A stretch of DNA of 64,000 bases. Origin: Ascarosepion bandense. Lineage: Eukaryota > Mollusca > Cephalopoda > Sepiida > Sepiidae. Every line of letters begins with the position of its first letter. Position 1 is the first letter of the stretch. Made by a program: the position numbers and the translations under genes. The notes under the pieces were generated by a model. It saw only the letters and a list, made by a program, of their open reading frames with translations, was not told the DNA's origin and made no database searches. Shown one piece after another: positions 11,791 through 22,905 of this stretch. The DNA is taken from the NCBI GenBank assembly GCA_037127315.1, contig JBBBDQ010000350.1, positions 5,670,501 through 5,734,500 of the forward strand, in the 5' to 3' direction.

Positions 11791-12429
11791 AGTTTCTAAA
11801 AATTCCTAAATGGGTTGTCAAAGAGAAAGACGCTGGTTTAAAAACAAAAAAAATTGGGCATAGCAGCCGCTCAATGAAACAAAACATCACTACACTAAAG
11901 TATTTTGTTAAAAAAATAAAAGATTGTTGCTACTATCACTAGTCCTTATAACAAAAATAATTGTTCAAAAAAATTAATGAAAAAGAAAAAGTTGACATAC
12001 GTTTAAATTTATTAGTGCTGTGAGATTTAAAATAAAAATAATAATTTGTTCGTCCACTGTATATTTAGTTATTTTTTCATTAAAGTCGTCGAAAATAGTG
12101 TTATCGAAATAAAATAAATTAAATTAAATAAGTAAATAAAATGAATAAATAAATAAATAAATAAAAATAAATATATAAATAAATACGTATTCTTTCTAAA
12201 AAAAAAAAAATATCGTAGAAATTATAACCAAACTGGCTTTTATTGTATTTTTTCCTGTTATTTTGTTTTGTTTTTTGTTTTTAAGAAAATTATAATAGTT
12301 TTTAAAAAAATATTTCGAAATATCGACAACTAAGGGAAATATGAATAAGAAAACTGATGATTCTATTTATGAAGAAAAATTCATGTTTATGTTAAAATAG
12401 TAAAACAGAATTTCATATAGAAAAAAATT
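11791..12429. repeat. Direct duplication, left copy
   Basis: From AAGACGCT (about 11828) to the LINE-J start this AT-rich sequence matches 12767-13445 in the same order: actatcactagt, aaaaagttgacatacgttt, cattaaagtcgtcgaaaat, tatttcgaaatatcgacaac and a shared 3' end. The offset is 923 bp at one landmark and 984 bp at another because of microsatellite length differences. No coding content. Confidence 0.8.
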
Positions 12430-12757
12430 AAGCGTAATTTCTACTCCAACAGCTTCTTTTCTCGCGCTTCCTGCCTGTGGAATTTCTTCCATAAGTCTGC
12501 TTTCCCGACAGCTACAATCTCCAGGTGTTTCTTAAAAACAAAATATAAAACATGCCAACAGACACCTTCTATCACACTAACTTCCAATTATTCTCAGAAC
12601 ACTCTCATCTACCCAACCCTCATTCTCGGTATCCTTACCCGCCTATCACCCATCCTCTGACATTTCCTATATTTAACCATCCTTCCTCCACTCTATGTAG
12701 CCCCCTGCGCAGTAGTGGCAGTGAAATGCCTTGCTCGGGATGAAACGCTTATTAAAA
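12430..12757 (+). pseudogene. LINE-J 3' end, 5'-truncated
   Basis: Starts in the conserved C-terminal block (ctactccaacagcttctttt) and ends with gtagccccctgcgcagtagtg and an A-rich tail. It separates the two copies of the direct duplication. Confidence 0.75.
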
Positions 12758-12766
12758 AAAAGAAAG

Positions 12767-13445
12767 AAAGACGCTATCGGAAAAAAAACATCGCTACACT
12801 TAGAGAATATTTTGTTAAAAGAAAAAAATTGTTACTACCATCACTAGTATTTGTAACAAAAATAATTGTTAGGATAAAATAAAAAAAAATAAAAATTTTA
12901 TGGAAAAGAAAAAGTTGACATACGTTTGAGTTTATTACTACCGTGAAATTTAAAAATAATAATTTGTTCGCCTACTGTATATTCTGTTATTCTTTCATTA
13001 AAGTCGTCGAAAATAAGGTTATCGAAAAATAAATAAATAAATAAAATGAATGAATAAATAAATGAAAATAAATAAATAAGAAAGAATATCGTAGAAATTG
13101 TATTAAACTGTTTTAATGTTTTTCATCGTATTTTTTGTTGTCTTGTTTAAATTTTTGTTTTTAAGAAAGATTATCATAGTTTTATTTTTGTTTTTAAGAT
13201 TATCATGTTTTATATTTTGTTTTTAAGAAAGATTATTTATTATTTATTTTATTTTATTTTATTTTGTTTTTAAGAAAGATTATAGTTTAAAAAATATTTC
13301 GAAATATCGACAACTAAGGGAGATATGAATAACAAGAAAACTAGTTGATGAATCTATTAGGATCATTTAAAGAAGAAACAGATAATTTAAATAATATACG
13401 AACACAAATTCATGTTTACGTTTAAAATAGTAAAACAAAATTTCA
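12767..13445. repeat. Direct duplication, right copy
   Basis: Second copy of the 11.83-12.43 kb sequence, with extra TTTTTGTTTTTAAGAAAGATTA-type internal repeats at about 13145-13285 that lengthen it relative to the left copy. Confidence 0.8.
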
Positions 13446-13528
13446 TTAGAAAAAAAAGTTACGTTTTCAGTAGCCTCAGAAAAATACGTCATTCTCGTTG
13501 TAATTCCAATGGCGTTAATTCCATTCGC

Positions 13529-13531
<3 letters not shown>

Positions 13532-13585
<54 letters not shown>

Positions 13586-13586
13586 T
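13532..13586. repeat. (TTA)n microsatellite
   Basis: About 18 uninterrupted TTA units. Confidence 0.95.
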
Positions 13587-14004
13587 CAGTATAACGCCCC
13601 AAACTTTGTGCGTACAGGAGATAGGAATGTGTGATGCCATTTTGTTGAGAAAGAGAGAGAGAGAGAGTAAAAAAAAAAAAACGGGGAATTTAAGAAACCA
13701 ATAAAAGACGAGAAGAATATAATAACTTTTTATTTTTAATAATCAATTTAATAAATAAGAATTTCTGAGAACCTCCTGGCTTCTTTTTTAAGAAAAAGAA
13801 ACATCATCAATTGAAGTATATTTGTTAATATTTATTCAGAAAAAAATGCCAAAATATGTTTACTACCATAATTAACATAATCAATGAAATGTACCTTTCC
13901 GATTTTAATCTTTTATTTCGTAGCAGGGTCAGGGATTATTTTACATTTTATCATATTTAAAACTCTAAATAATAGAGTCTTGTTACAGTCTTATTTACAT
14001 AATT
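13587..14004. other. AT-rich stretch, nothing recognised
   Basis: Short GA and A runs near 13650-13680; otherwise unassigned. Confidence 0.4.
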
Positions 14005-14190
14005 CTGATTGTTGTCCTCATTACAATATTCAAGACGTTTCGACCATTTTATAATAATATTAATAATATTGATTATAATCAATTCAAAATTGTAATATAA
14101 TTGTAATATACATTACAATTTTGAACTGAACATTTTATTTAGTAGATTGTTCTAGTTTCATAGGTCATGACTTTTCTGGATATCTCAGTT
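14005..14190 (-). repeat. SINE-C arm, diverged
   Basis: Contains gttgtcctcatta, acgtttcgaccat and gaactgaac, the arm sequence of the palindromic SINE-C element, interrupted by an A/T insertion near 14050-14120. Confidence 0.5.
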
Positions 14191-14224
14191 TGAATCAATT
14201 CTCTTTAGTAACTCTTTAGTGCGT

Positions 14225-14810
14225 GCATTGAATACTGCTGCCATATCTGATCAGGTGTTCCTGCTATCCACCTAGGGGTCCTTGACTGAATCCAGCGGAG
14301 ATTCTGTAATGTGATCGATCCCGGCTTGGCAGCTCAGATATAGTTACTTTCTTACCAGCGCAATTTGGCTTCTCTGTCTCTTTTAGAAATACTTTCATGG
14401 CTTCTGCTCCGATGAACTTAGCTCACTAGTGCCCCCTATATATGAATTTACTCGAGCCACAAGATTAGCAACTAGGTCCCACCCTTTTACTGTGAAACCA
14501 ATAAAATATAAACGCAACTTCTACTCCATCAGCTTCTTTTCTCGCACTTTCCACCTGTGGAATTCCCGTTTACTTGCTTCTCCGACAGCTACAATCTCCA
14601 AGAATTTAAATGTAAAGTCAATAGTCATCTCCTATCTCACTAACCTGCATCCTCTCTTTCATGCTCCTTTCTCCGTCCACTCCACTCTCATCAGTATTCT
14701 TGCCCACTCCCTGACACCCCCTATAACCTGTCACTCTTTCTCATAACTTTCATGCTATGTAACCCCCTGCAAAACAGTGGCAGTAAAATGCTTTGCTTGG
14801 GGCAATATGA
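14225..14810 (+). pseudogene. LINE-J 3' third (jockey/CR1-type RT C-terminus)
   Basis: Starts in the post-RT region (aatactgctgccatatctgat) and passes through the conserved C-terminal block: an open 105-codon frame from 14429 contains EFTRATRLATRSHPFTV and SFFSRTFHLWNS. Stops and shifts disrupt the upstream part. The 3' UTR and gcaatatgattataaag tail end the copy. Confidence 0.8.
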
Positions 14811-14861
14811 TTATAAAGAAAAACTCAACTCTCTTAGTTTTGTTCCCAGTGCCGTTGCCGG

Positions 14862-14946
14862 GAGTGAACTCACCGCTCATCGACCTAACTACTTTTTTGA
14901 TTACCCAATCAACGCTTTTATCTACTGGGTCATGTGTTGGTGCATC
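14862..14946 (-). repeat. SINE-C tRNA-like core
   Basis: On the minus strand: acatgacccagtagataaaa (A-box region), aagcgttgattgggtaat, and GAGTTCACTCCC (B-box region). The same core is seen at 34.6, 55.3 and 56.2 kb. Confidence 0.6.
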
Positions 14947-15332
14947 ATTAAAAAATAAAAAAAGAAACATATAATCGCTAAAAATGATTGCAGGAGATTT
15001 CAAAGTAAGAAACCTGGCATTCAGTTTATTCATTGCTAAAAAAACATCTACGTTGAAGAAAGTAGATTTGCAATTAGCTTTTCATGTCATGTTGTTTGTA
15101 GCCACTGTTAGAGGGCAACAGACATTTTCATGTTATTTGACATCAGCATTACCCCTCACTCAAATAAATTCTAAACATACGCTGAGATATATGCATCAGT
15201 TAAAACAAAGAAAATGCAATATTTCACTCTTCTAAACGTAGATTTTTTTTTGGGGGGGGGGGTTGCCATTTCATAAACAAATAAAAAATCCTTATTGTAT
15301 TATACAACTTGGCTTTTTCTACAGCGATTATA
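14947..15332. other. No feature recognised
   Basis: An 83-codon plus-strand frame (14984-15235) has no domain I recognise. A G-run (TTTTTTTTTGGGGGGGGGG) lies at about 15243-15262. Confidence 0.4.
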
Positions 15333-15896
15333 CAGGGTGTCCATAAAATCTGTGTTCACTTTAAAAATTTATAATTTCATTTATATTTGTGATAGAAATC
15401 ATCTGTAACAAATGAGCTTGAACAATTAAACTTGAACGATAATACAGTGTTTTAACAAGATGGCGGTCCTTGTCACTTCGCTCTGCCTATTAGACAGTTT
15501 CTAGATCAGGAATTTCCTAACAGATGAATCGGAAGGGGTGGACCATTATATTGGCCTCCACGTCCGCCAGATTTGACTCCATTAGATTTTTTTCATGTGA
15601 AAATAATTGTGTATGCAACCAAACCTAGTTCATTAGAAGATTTGAAAGCTAAAATAACTAATGTGATTTCAGGCATTACTGTAAATCAGTTGGCAAATGT
15701 TTTCCGTGAACTGCAAAATCGTATTACCCTTTGTATTGCTAATGATGGAGGACATGTGGAAACTTAAATAAAATTTCAATAAACCTTAAAAAATTTAGAT
15801 GTACTTCTTTCTAATAATTTTTACAAATTATTTCTATCGCAAATACATATAAAGTTTTAATTTTCTAAAATGCAAACGAACCTTATGGACACCCTG
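15333..15896 (+). mobile_element. Internally deleted mariner-type transposon
   Basis: The ends are inverted repeats: CAGGGTGTCCATAA at 15333 and its complement TTATGGACACCCTG ending at 15896, each flanked by TA, the Tc1/mariner target duplication. It is 564 bp, far below the usual 1.2-1.3 kb, and lacks the N-terminal half. Non-autonomous. Confidence 0.9.
15456..15767 (+). pseudogene. Mariner-family transposase, C-terminal part
   Basis: In frame from CAAGATGGC: QDGGPCH (second catalytic Asp), then QFLDQEFPN, then PPRPPDLTPLDFF (third acidic position), and the C-terminal tail ending GGHVET. I count 37 residues between the two Asp codons. A TGA stop replaces a Trp-like position in between, and the first catalytic Asp and DNA-binding domain are missing. 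It cannot encode active transposase. A second copy lies at 30.6-31.2 kb. Confidence 0.85.
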
Positions 15897-16129
15897 TATA
15901 TTTTTCTTCTATCTTTCTATGACTGTTTCGTCTACATGCACATATAACGGTTTGTATATAAAACTGGGAAAATATATAAAGGATATTTAACTAAAAAAAC
16001 TCAAAATACTGTTCATTAAAAGATTTTTAAATGGCTAGCGCATCTATTTCAGAACATTACAAGACAATTCAACTAAACAGGAATCCTTTTCAATTGTCAA
16101 GCAAGCACAGGAAGTTACTTAGGAGCAAC

Positions 16130-17036
16130 TGTATGCTGAAGGTCTAAGAAAATGAAGTCAAGGAAACTGTGAAAATGTTTGTGGGGAGAAAGGATTAAAA
16201 AAGAAAAGGTTTCAAGGAGACAGACGATGACGATTGACGTTGCATTTAACTTTTTGAATATCATCTTTGAGAGGAAAGCCAGAAGGAGACTGAAAAACTT
16301 TAGTGAGAAGAAAGGACAATAAAAACAACAGGATTCAAGGAGACAGACGATGACGATTGACGTTGCATTTAACTTTTTGAAGATCGTATTTGACAGGAAA
16401 GAAAGAAGGAAACTAAGAAAACGTTACTGAGGAGAAAAGACAATAAAAACAACAGGATTCAAGGAAACAGACAATAACAATTGACGTTGCATTTAAATTT
16501 ATGTAGATCGTATTTGATAGGAAATCAAGAAGGAAACTGAGACAACGTTACTAAGTAGAAAGGACAATGAACAGGTTTTAGAAAATGATGATTAACATTC
16601 CGTTGAATTACAGATGACACGAAAACACTTAAGAGGAGAGAGCACAATAAAAAGTGATATATTTAAGGGACCACATGATGACAATTCACATTGAATGTTA
16701 GTTTCGTAAGATCGTAGTTTATAGGAAAGCAAGAAGTGAACGGGAATGCTTTCCTGAGTAGAAAGAACACTACAATGATGATGAATGGCGTTAAATATAA
16801 GTTTTTGCAATTCGTATTTTACAGGAAAGCAAGAAGAAAATAGAAAACGTTACTAAGGAGAAACGACAAAAGAAAGCAAGATTTAAGAAAATAGAGGGTG
16901 ACTACAGACGTAATTTTTGAAGATCTTCGTTGACAGGAAAGCATGAAGGAAACAGATAAAACCTTAACGTGTAGAAATGTCAAAATAAAGAACAGGACTC
17001 ACGGATATAGCAGTCGTTTAGCGTTACATTTAAATT
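16130..17036 (-). repeat. LINE-J-related ~120-bp tandem array
   Basis: About seven units of a sequence with ttcaaggagacagacgatga, gattgacgttgcatttaa, gaagatcgtatttgacagga and aaaggacaataaaaacaaca. The TTCAAGG landmark recurs at 16211, 16334 and 16459. It is the reverse complement of the units at 6.4-7.0 kb, so it is a minus-strand copy of the same amplified LINE-J 3' end. The first three units are alike and the rest decay. Confidence 0.7.
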
Positions 17037-17047
17037 TTATCTATGTA

Positions 17048-17345
17048 CTAGCATCATAACCCGGCGTTGCCCGTGCAATTCAGAACATTTTAGTAGTAGC
17101 AGAAGATGACATTTTTTATTTTACATATTTTGTTTTTGTTTTAAAAAAAAACATTTTTTTTTAAATATTTCTTTTGTTTCAAAATTACGGGAAAAAATAT
17201 TCACATTTTTTTGTTGACCAAATGAATTTTTAAAACGTCGGAATAAGGGCTTATTTTTTTACTTTTTTCTTATTTTTTTAACAAAAAATGTTTTAGTCGC
17301 GTTTGAAACGGTTGATTAATGAAAAATTGATTTTGTAGTTTTAAG
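17048..17345 (-). mobile_element. Helitron 3' end (Hel-1), 5'-truncated
   Basis: The minus-strand end is ...CACGGGCAACGCCGGG...GCTAG followed by T, the Helitron CTRR-T pattern with a GC-rich subterminal block. Interior sequence (17100-17300) matches 17815-18015 in inverted orientation. No Rep/helicase coding sequence. Confidence 0.65.
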
Positions 17346-17555
17346 AAAAATAAAAAATAATAGGTAAGAAAATAATAGAAGAATTTTTTTAGATAATAAG
17401 GTTTTAAAAAAGGCCAAGTTAAGAAGTATTTTACTGATTCATTTAAAAAGGAATACTTACAGCATGAAAAGAAATAAGAATTCTATATCGGTTACGTAAA
17501 CTTCCAGTGGTCTCTGCAAAGAGACTCTTTCACCATTTTATGACAGAATTGATTA

Positions 17556-19259
17556 TCTATATATATAAAAAGCAATCTGTGAGTCTGTGTGTGACTGTCC
17601 CCTATGCACGCCTACATTTTTTAAGCTACACCATTCAAATTTTCTAGGGACACCTATCTACAGGTCGACACATACTTTTGAGTTTTAAGTTCAGCAATTT
17701 TCCCTTTCGCACTTTTTGGCCAATGGACACGATTGTTTACATTTGCTCAGTAAAACATCTAAGATCTAAGATAGTTGCTGAATTACGTCACAGAAATCAA
17801 ATCACACGTGTCAAACGCGGTTAAAATATTTTTTATTAAAAAAAAAGAAACAAATGAGCCTTTATATTTAATTTTTATTCCGATGTTTTAAAAATTCATT
17901 TGGTCAAAAAAAAATGTGAATATTTTCCCCTTAATTTTGAAACAAAAGAAATATTTTTTTAAAAAGTGTTTTTTTCAAACAAAAACAAAATATGTAAAAA
18001 AAAAAGTGCCAATGTTTAATTTAATTATTTGTCTTTTTTTTTAGATTTAATATTTCATACTTCAGAAAATAAAATTAAAAAAATAAAGCTTTTTTTTCCG
18101 CTAAATATCCATAATTTGTGTGGCATTAATGTAACTTTTTCCTCTAAAATTAAATGTCTACATTTTAAAATATTCTTCAAAATTTCTGAAATTCATTTAG
18201 TCAACAAAAAATGTAAATATTTTCCCTCGTAATTTTGAAACAAAAACAAACGCAATGTTGTTTACAATGTCAAACAAAACATCAACTCACATTTACGCAA
18301 AACAAAAGAAAATAAATTTTTTATAGGAATTTTTTAACAATTTTTAAACAACAATTTTTTATATAATTATTTTTTTATATTGTGGTGATACCACCGACCG
18401 AGCAAAAGCGAGCAAACCGGATGTTGGCTCTATGCCGACTAGAAAGCGAATGAATAAAAATCACCCCTGCACAAGTGGATTCGCGCAGATGTTCCGGTTG
18501 AAAAATAGAAATTAATCAAATATCAAATTACTATTTTTTATTTACCAGCCAATCAGAAGCGCGGAATCGAATACAAGGATGAAATTCGAAACTAGCTGCG
18601 TTTGATCCAAAATGCCGATATAAAAAGCGAAGACACAAACGCTTCGTCAGACAGTCAGGACTTGAGGAAAAGAGTGTAATTAGTTTCTCCCTTGACCTAA
18701 GTCGAGCGGCTACTATGCTTGCCTCTTTCTTCTTTCCATGTCTCATAAGTACTAGTCTGACCTTTTACTTTCTCCCTGTTCTCAAATAGTACTAACCGAC
18801 CTTTTCAAAGACATTCCACAAACCAACTTGCTGACCTACTGATTTAAAAACGGCAACTTGAAAATGAACATTCTTTTTTTTGTCTCTTTCAGCTCATCAT
18901 TATCTTCCATGAACTCTTTTACCTCCGTTGAACTTTTATTTCAAGCATTACTTATTTTGTAAAACATTAATTTAAATGTATATATATATATAACTGTTAT
19001 TTTATGCTCTTATTGCCTTTCTTGAATTTATAATCATTTTATGAATTATAGTGGGCTATCTTCCCACAAGGACAAATTCCGTTAACCTGCTATGGAATCC
19101 TTACTACAAACGGAATAAAATAAGAGATACCCGCTATAATATAACTGTGTTTTAAAGTGAGGCGGCGACTACAAGCGCTCGGAAATCGCAACACGCTGCA
19201 TTAATCATCTAATTAAAAATGTTCTGAGTTGCACGGGCAACACCGGGCTATGTTGCTAG
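17556..19259 (+). mobile_element. Non-autonomous Helitron (Hel-1)
   Basis: Starts TCTATATATATAAAAAGC directly after an A and ends CACGGGCAACACCGGGCTATGTTGCTAG directly before a T, as expected for Helitron insertion between A and T. At 1,704 bp it has no RepHel coding frame, so it would need an autonomous partner. The interior is A/T-rich, with repeated ATTCATTTGGTCA-type segments at about 17890 and 18190, and contains the promoter-like block at 18.55 kb. Boundaries are supported by the termini only. Confidence 0.7.
18549..18627 (+). promoter_or_regulatory. CCAAT/TATA block inside the Helitron
   Basis: CCAATCAGAAGCGCGG at 18549 and TATAAAAAG at 18619 lie 70 bp apart, followed 30-35 bp downstream by TCAGACAGTCAGG, an initiator-like region. 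CCAATCAG plus TATAAA at this spacing is common in animal histone promoters. That this is a captured promoter is inference. Confidence 0.4.
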
Positions 19260-19670
19260 TCATTTATAAAGCAATACGTAAATAAAATTGCCCCTGGACT
19301 TTATAAACTTTATGTACTTTGCTTGTGAGACAAATTTGCTTTGCTTTTGGCAACCTCCTATTATGGACTTGTATCTTTCAAAGCTAAATTGGATAAATAG
19401 TACATCGTCGATTAAAGACTCGTTCTGAAGACTAATTCTTAAGTGTACGAATTATCATTAGTGAATAACGACTCCGATTTTATTTTCGATTAGACGGAAT
19501 ATATGTCTAACCTTAGTTTAACTGGGAACAAATTATCTGGGTGAATGAGATTTGGATGCACCGAGGACTTTTACTAGTTCATAAATAGTTATGGGTATAC
19601 TTATAAAGTTATTTTTAAATACATGCTCTGTAGGATTTCAGAAATTTCATTGCAGTATTATAGTAGATGT
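19260..19670. other. No feature recognised
   Basis: No supported gene or repeat in this stretch. Confidence 0.4.
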
Positions 19671-19905
19671 GCTTGTGGTGTAACGATTTCAATTTAGGGC
19701 CACTCTGCTACGTTAACTATCTCACTGATGCGTTTAGGAAAGGCATGAATATGTCTCTTCCCTTTCTTCACAGCTGTTTGTTAAATAGCAGTGTAGATTA
19801 GGCTTTCTAACCTTATAGAACAACAATGTCTAAGAAAACGAGGATTCTGAATTTAAAACCTTGAGAAAAAGCAATGGCAAACCACTCCATCCTTCCCAAT
19901 AAAAA
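19671..19905 (+). repeat. SINE-A copy, old and diverged
   Basis: Still aligns to the family: gcttgtggtgtaacg, ggaaaggcatgaatatgtctcttccc, gttaaatagca, aagcaatggcaaac. Much more diverged than other copies. Confidence 0.55.
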
Positions 19906-20054
19906 GATACTTTATTAAATAAAATAATGCAATTAAATAAATGTTCTTTTTGAATCACATATTTTAAAACCTGGCTTAAATACGAGTGTATTAATCAAAA
20001 CGCAATTAGAATTAACGAATTGTCACCAATTGTAATATATTACCTTGAACGGCG

Positions 20055-20250
20055 GAAGTAATTGACAAGTACACCTGGCTGTAGGTGAGGTCAACAAAGG
20101 ACAAAGATAGTTAACAAATATATCCAGTAGTAAATGATGTCAACAATGTGCAAACCGGCTTGCAAAGCAATAGACCGCCAGGTGTAATTGACAGATACAT
20201 GCGGCCGTAGATAATGTCAACAAAGCGACAAACTGAAAAAGCAAAAATGC
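20055..20250. repeat. Three diverged short repeats
   Basis: The pattern (a/g)tt(g/a)acaa/gatacac..gg..gtag.tgatgtcaacaa occurs at about 20060, 20109 and 20187. Unassigned; weak. Confidence 0.35.
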
Positions 20251-20439
20251 GTGGGAGTTTTAAAAATCTATAGAGTCTAGAATTTTTTGGCTGAAGAGGC
20301 AACGAACTTCTGCTGGCTTCTGAATTTGCTGGATGGTTTGGAAATATGATCCCCAGCTATGAATTAATTTAGTAAAATGTGTATAAATACATCGTTATTA
20401 TCTCCTCCCCAAAAAATTCGAAAATATTTTCTGGCTTTA

Positions 20440-22165
20440 AATAACCTGCAAAAGGTTGATAAGCCGGAAAAAACGAATCAATCAATCAATCAAATACTGA
20501 TTCGCTACTGGGGCATGTCTTTTAGATTTATCTACATTCTCTAGAACAGTGGTTCCCAAACTTGTTTCTGTCATTTCCCCCTACACCCAGTTCAACCATC
20601 CAGATTTCCCCCTTTATGTGAATGAGAGAAAAAGCAGTTAAAACACACTGAGACAATTTCCTAATTTATTTTTCAAATATACAAATATACTGATAAACTC
20701 CTAGTTACAGAGTAAAGTGGATAGAGAGCAGTTAGTAACAACTAAGCATAGCCATAGAGAGCGGTTAGTAACAAATAAAAGGACTTTTGTTTGCTCTTCT
20801 ACTTCAGAATTAAATTAGTGAGAAGGGTGATGCTGCTTCTTGTGCATCATTGTATTAATATCAGGGTTAGTTTAGACATGAGAAAATCCATCTGATATGT
20901 TTTTATTTAGTAGATAGTATAATTATTTCCCACTTAGTAGCTTCAAATTTACCCCCGGGGGAAATTTTCAAAAAGTTTGGGAATCGCTGCTCTAGAATAT
21001 ATTTGTATAAAAATGCCGTTGCCACATAGTGAAGGATCAGTTTCTATTTTTATCCAGTGCATTCCATGTCCACAAAAATCCAGCGCATTCTATGTCCACA
21101 AAAGTATAACTTTATATTTATCAAATTCTGGTTAGATATGAATCCATCTCCTCTTTCCAGCTATGGTAAGACTTATATCACAAAATCTTTAATATCTCCT
21201 AACAAATTTTTACACTCTAAAAATATTTTACGGTTTTAAATGACTTGCAAAGGCATTTGAACCTAACACTTTATTACAATCACTGGGACTGCATTGTGGG
21301 AATTCCTAGCAACTGAAGAAGGCCGGAGCGTACAACGATTAGGACAATAGTCCGAATAATGTAAATACTGTAAATACTGCCTCATCTCAGAAATATAGAC
21401 AAATAGAATGATCTATTATTAAACGTCGTACAAATGGCAACAAAGATGAGGACAATAGTCTGAATAAAGCAAATATTGTAAATACTACCTCAACTCAGAA
21501 ATATAAAGAAATACTAACTTGCAAACGTTTGATAAGTCGTAGAAAACGAATTAATCAATCAATGAAATACTAATTCGCTACTGAGGCATGTCTTTTAGAT
21601 TTATCTCCATTCTCTAGAATAGAGATGTATAGAAACTGTTGTTGCCACAAAGTGAAGGATCAGTTTTTATTTTTATTCTGATTAAGAATACAGCGCATTA
21701 AAATATATTATAATAACTTCATATTTATCAAATTCTGGTTTGGTATAAATCCATCTCTTCTCTTACCAGCTATAGTAAAAATTGTAAAATAGTAAAAAAA
21801 TCACAAAATCTTTAATATCTGCCAACATATTTTTACAATTTAAACATATTTTACGACTTTAAATAAATTGTAAAGGCAAATCGAAACGAGCCCTTTATTA
21901 AAATCATTGGGGTATATGAACTGCATTGCGAGAAACCCTAGCACCTAAAGAAGACCGGAGCGTACAACGGCCTAAATACTGTAAATACTACCTCATCTCA
22001 GAAGTATAGACAAATAGAATGATCTATTATTAAACGCCGTACAAATGACAACAAAGATGAGGACAATAGTCCGAATAATGTAAATAATGTAAATACTACC
22101 TCATCTCAGAAATATAGACAAATACCAACTTGCAAAGGGTTGATAAGCCGTAGAAAACGAATCAA
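20440..22165. repeat. 0.62-kb tandem duplication
   Basis: Two units share the order: tgcaaa.gttgataag, gaatcaatcaatcaa, attcgctactg.ggcatgtc, ttctctagaa, gtgaaggatcagttt, ctagca.ctgaagaagaccggagcg, cctcatctcagaaat. Without the hAT insertion the offset is 622 bp at one landmark and about 614 at another. A third start is visible at about 22130. The right part of each unit contains SINE-C arm sequence and its 108-bp module. Confidence 0.85.
20547..20989. mobile_element. hAT-type MITE with 8-bp target duplication
   Basis: Termini CAGTGGTTCCCAAAC and GTTTGGGAATCGCTG are inverted repeats typical of hAT elements. They are flanked by a perfect 8-bp duplication CTCTAGAA (20539-20546 and 20990-20997). 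The 443-bp interior has no transposase. The empty site is present in the sister tandem unit at 21612-21619. Confidence 0.95.
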
Positions 22166-22174
22166 TCAATTCCT

Positions 22175-22437
22175 CATTATATGTCCAATGAATTTCAGCT
22201 GCTTTTTCGGGATTCTGAATATAAATGTTTTCTTTTTCTGTTTCCTTTTTGTTTAAGGTGTTTGTTGCTTATTCGCTGCGTCGTTAAAATTCTCAATCTC
22301 CTTCTGTAGAACGACGTTTGTGCTACTTCTACATTTTCCTCATTCGTAATGAGATTCTTCAGCATGTAGTGCCGTAAAAGAGAACAGATATCATATAGCA
22401 ATCCAGCATCTTTTTCTTTGTTTCTAGAAAAGCTTTA
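22175..22437 (-). pseudogene. RTE-type LINE fragment, diverged
   Basis: On the minus strand: FYRRRLRIL and a preceding block (tgctatatgatatctgttc, i.e. the CYxISVL region) matching the RTE C-terminal segment seen in the other copies. Many changes; no intact frame. Confidence 0.6.
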
Positions 22438-22905
22438 TCGATCCACAACACATTGCTGAGGTTTATGGAATGTGTCTTTCCCTCGTCCAACTTTATTGGA
22501 AAAACGCTTCATTGGGAAAAAAAAATAACATTGGAATGGCAACATCCCTGAATGAACTAGAAAATCCTTCCCCGGGAATTCAGATATTAGACACGCAACC
22601 GAGACAGGCAGAGGGAGCTGGTCAGGTGATTCACTGTGCAACCACTCTACAACCACTGTCGGTCACGAAACTGATGACGACGATGAAGATGATGATTCCA
22701 TTTTTGTCTTTTGTTATTGTTACCATTAGAAAAGATTATATAAGGCTACTTATGGTTTATTTTAATGAATTAGGTTAAATTTCGTATGCTGTAAATAATG
22801 GCACTCTCTATACATCGTAGACATCAGTTTTATTTTTCGTGCAGCAAGAAATTCTTCATTTTCCTGTTGAGAATTTACACAGTGCATTAACAGTAAAAGA
22901 AGGGG
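22438..22905. other. Unassigned, with a GAT-rich tail
   Basis: A 102-codon plus frame (22470-22778) has no recognised domain. The GATGACGACGATGAAGATGATGAT run near 22674-22697 looks like a retroelement 3' tail, but the family is not identified. Confidence 0.35.

Noticed and set aside
14984..15235. 83-codon plus-strand frame
   Set aside because: No similarity I recognise and no gene context; left unassigned.
22470..22778. 102-codon plus-strand frame
   Set aside because: No domain, and it ends in GAT repeats that look like a retroelement tail.
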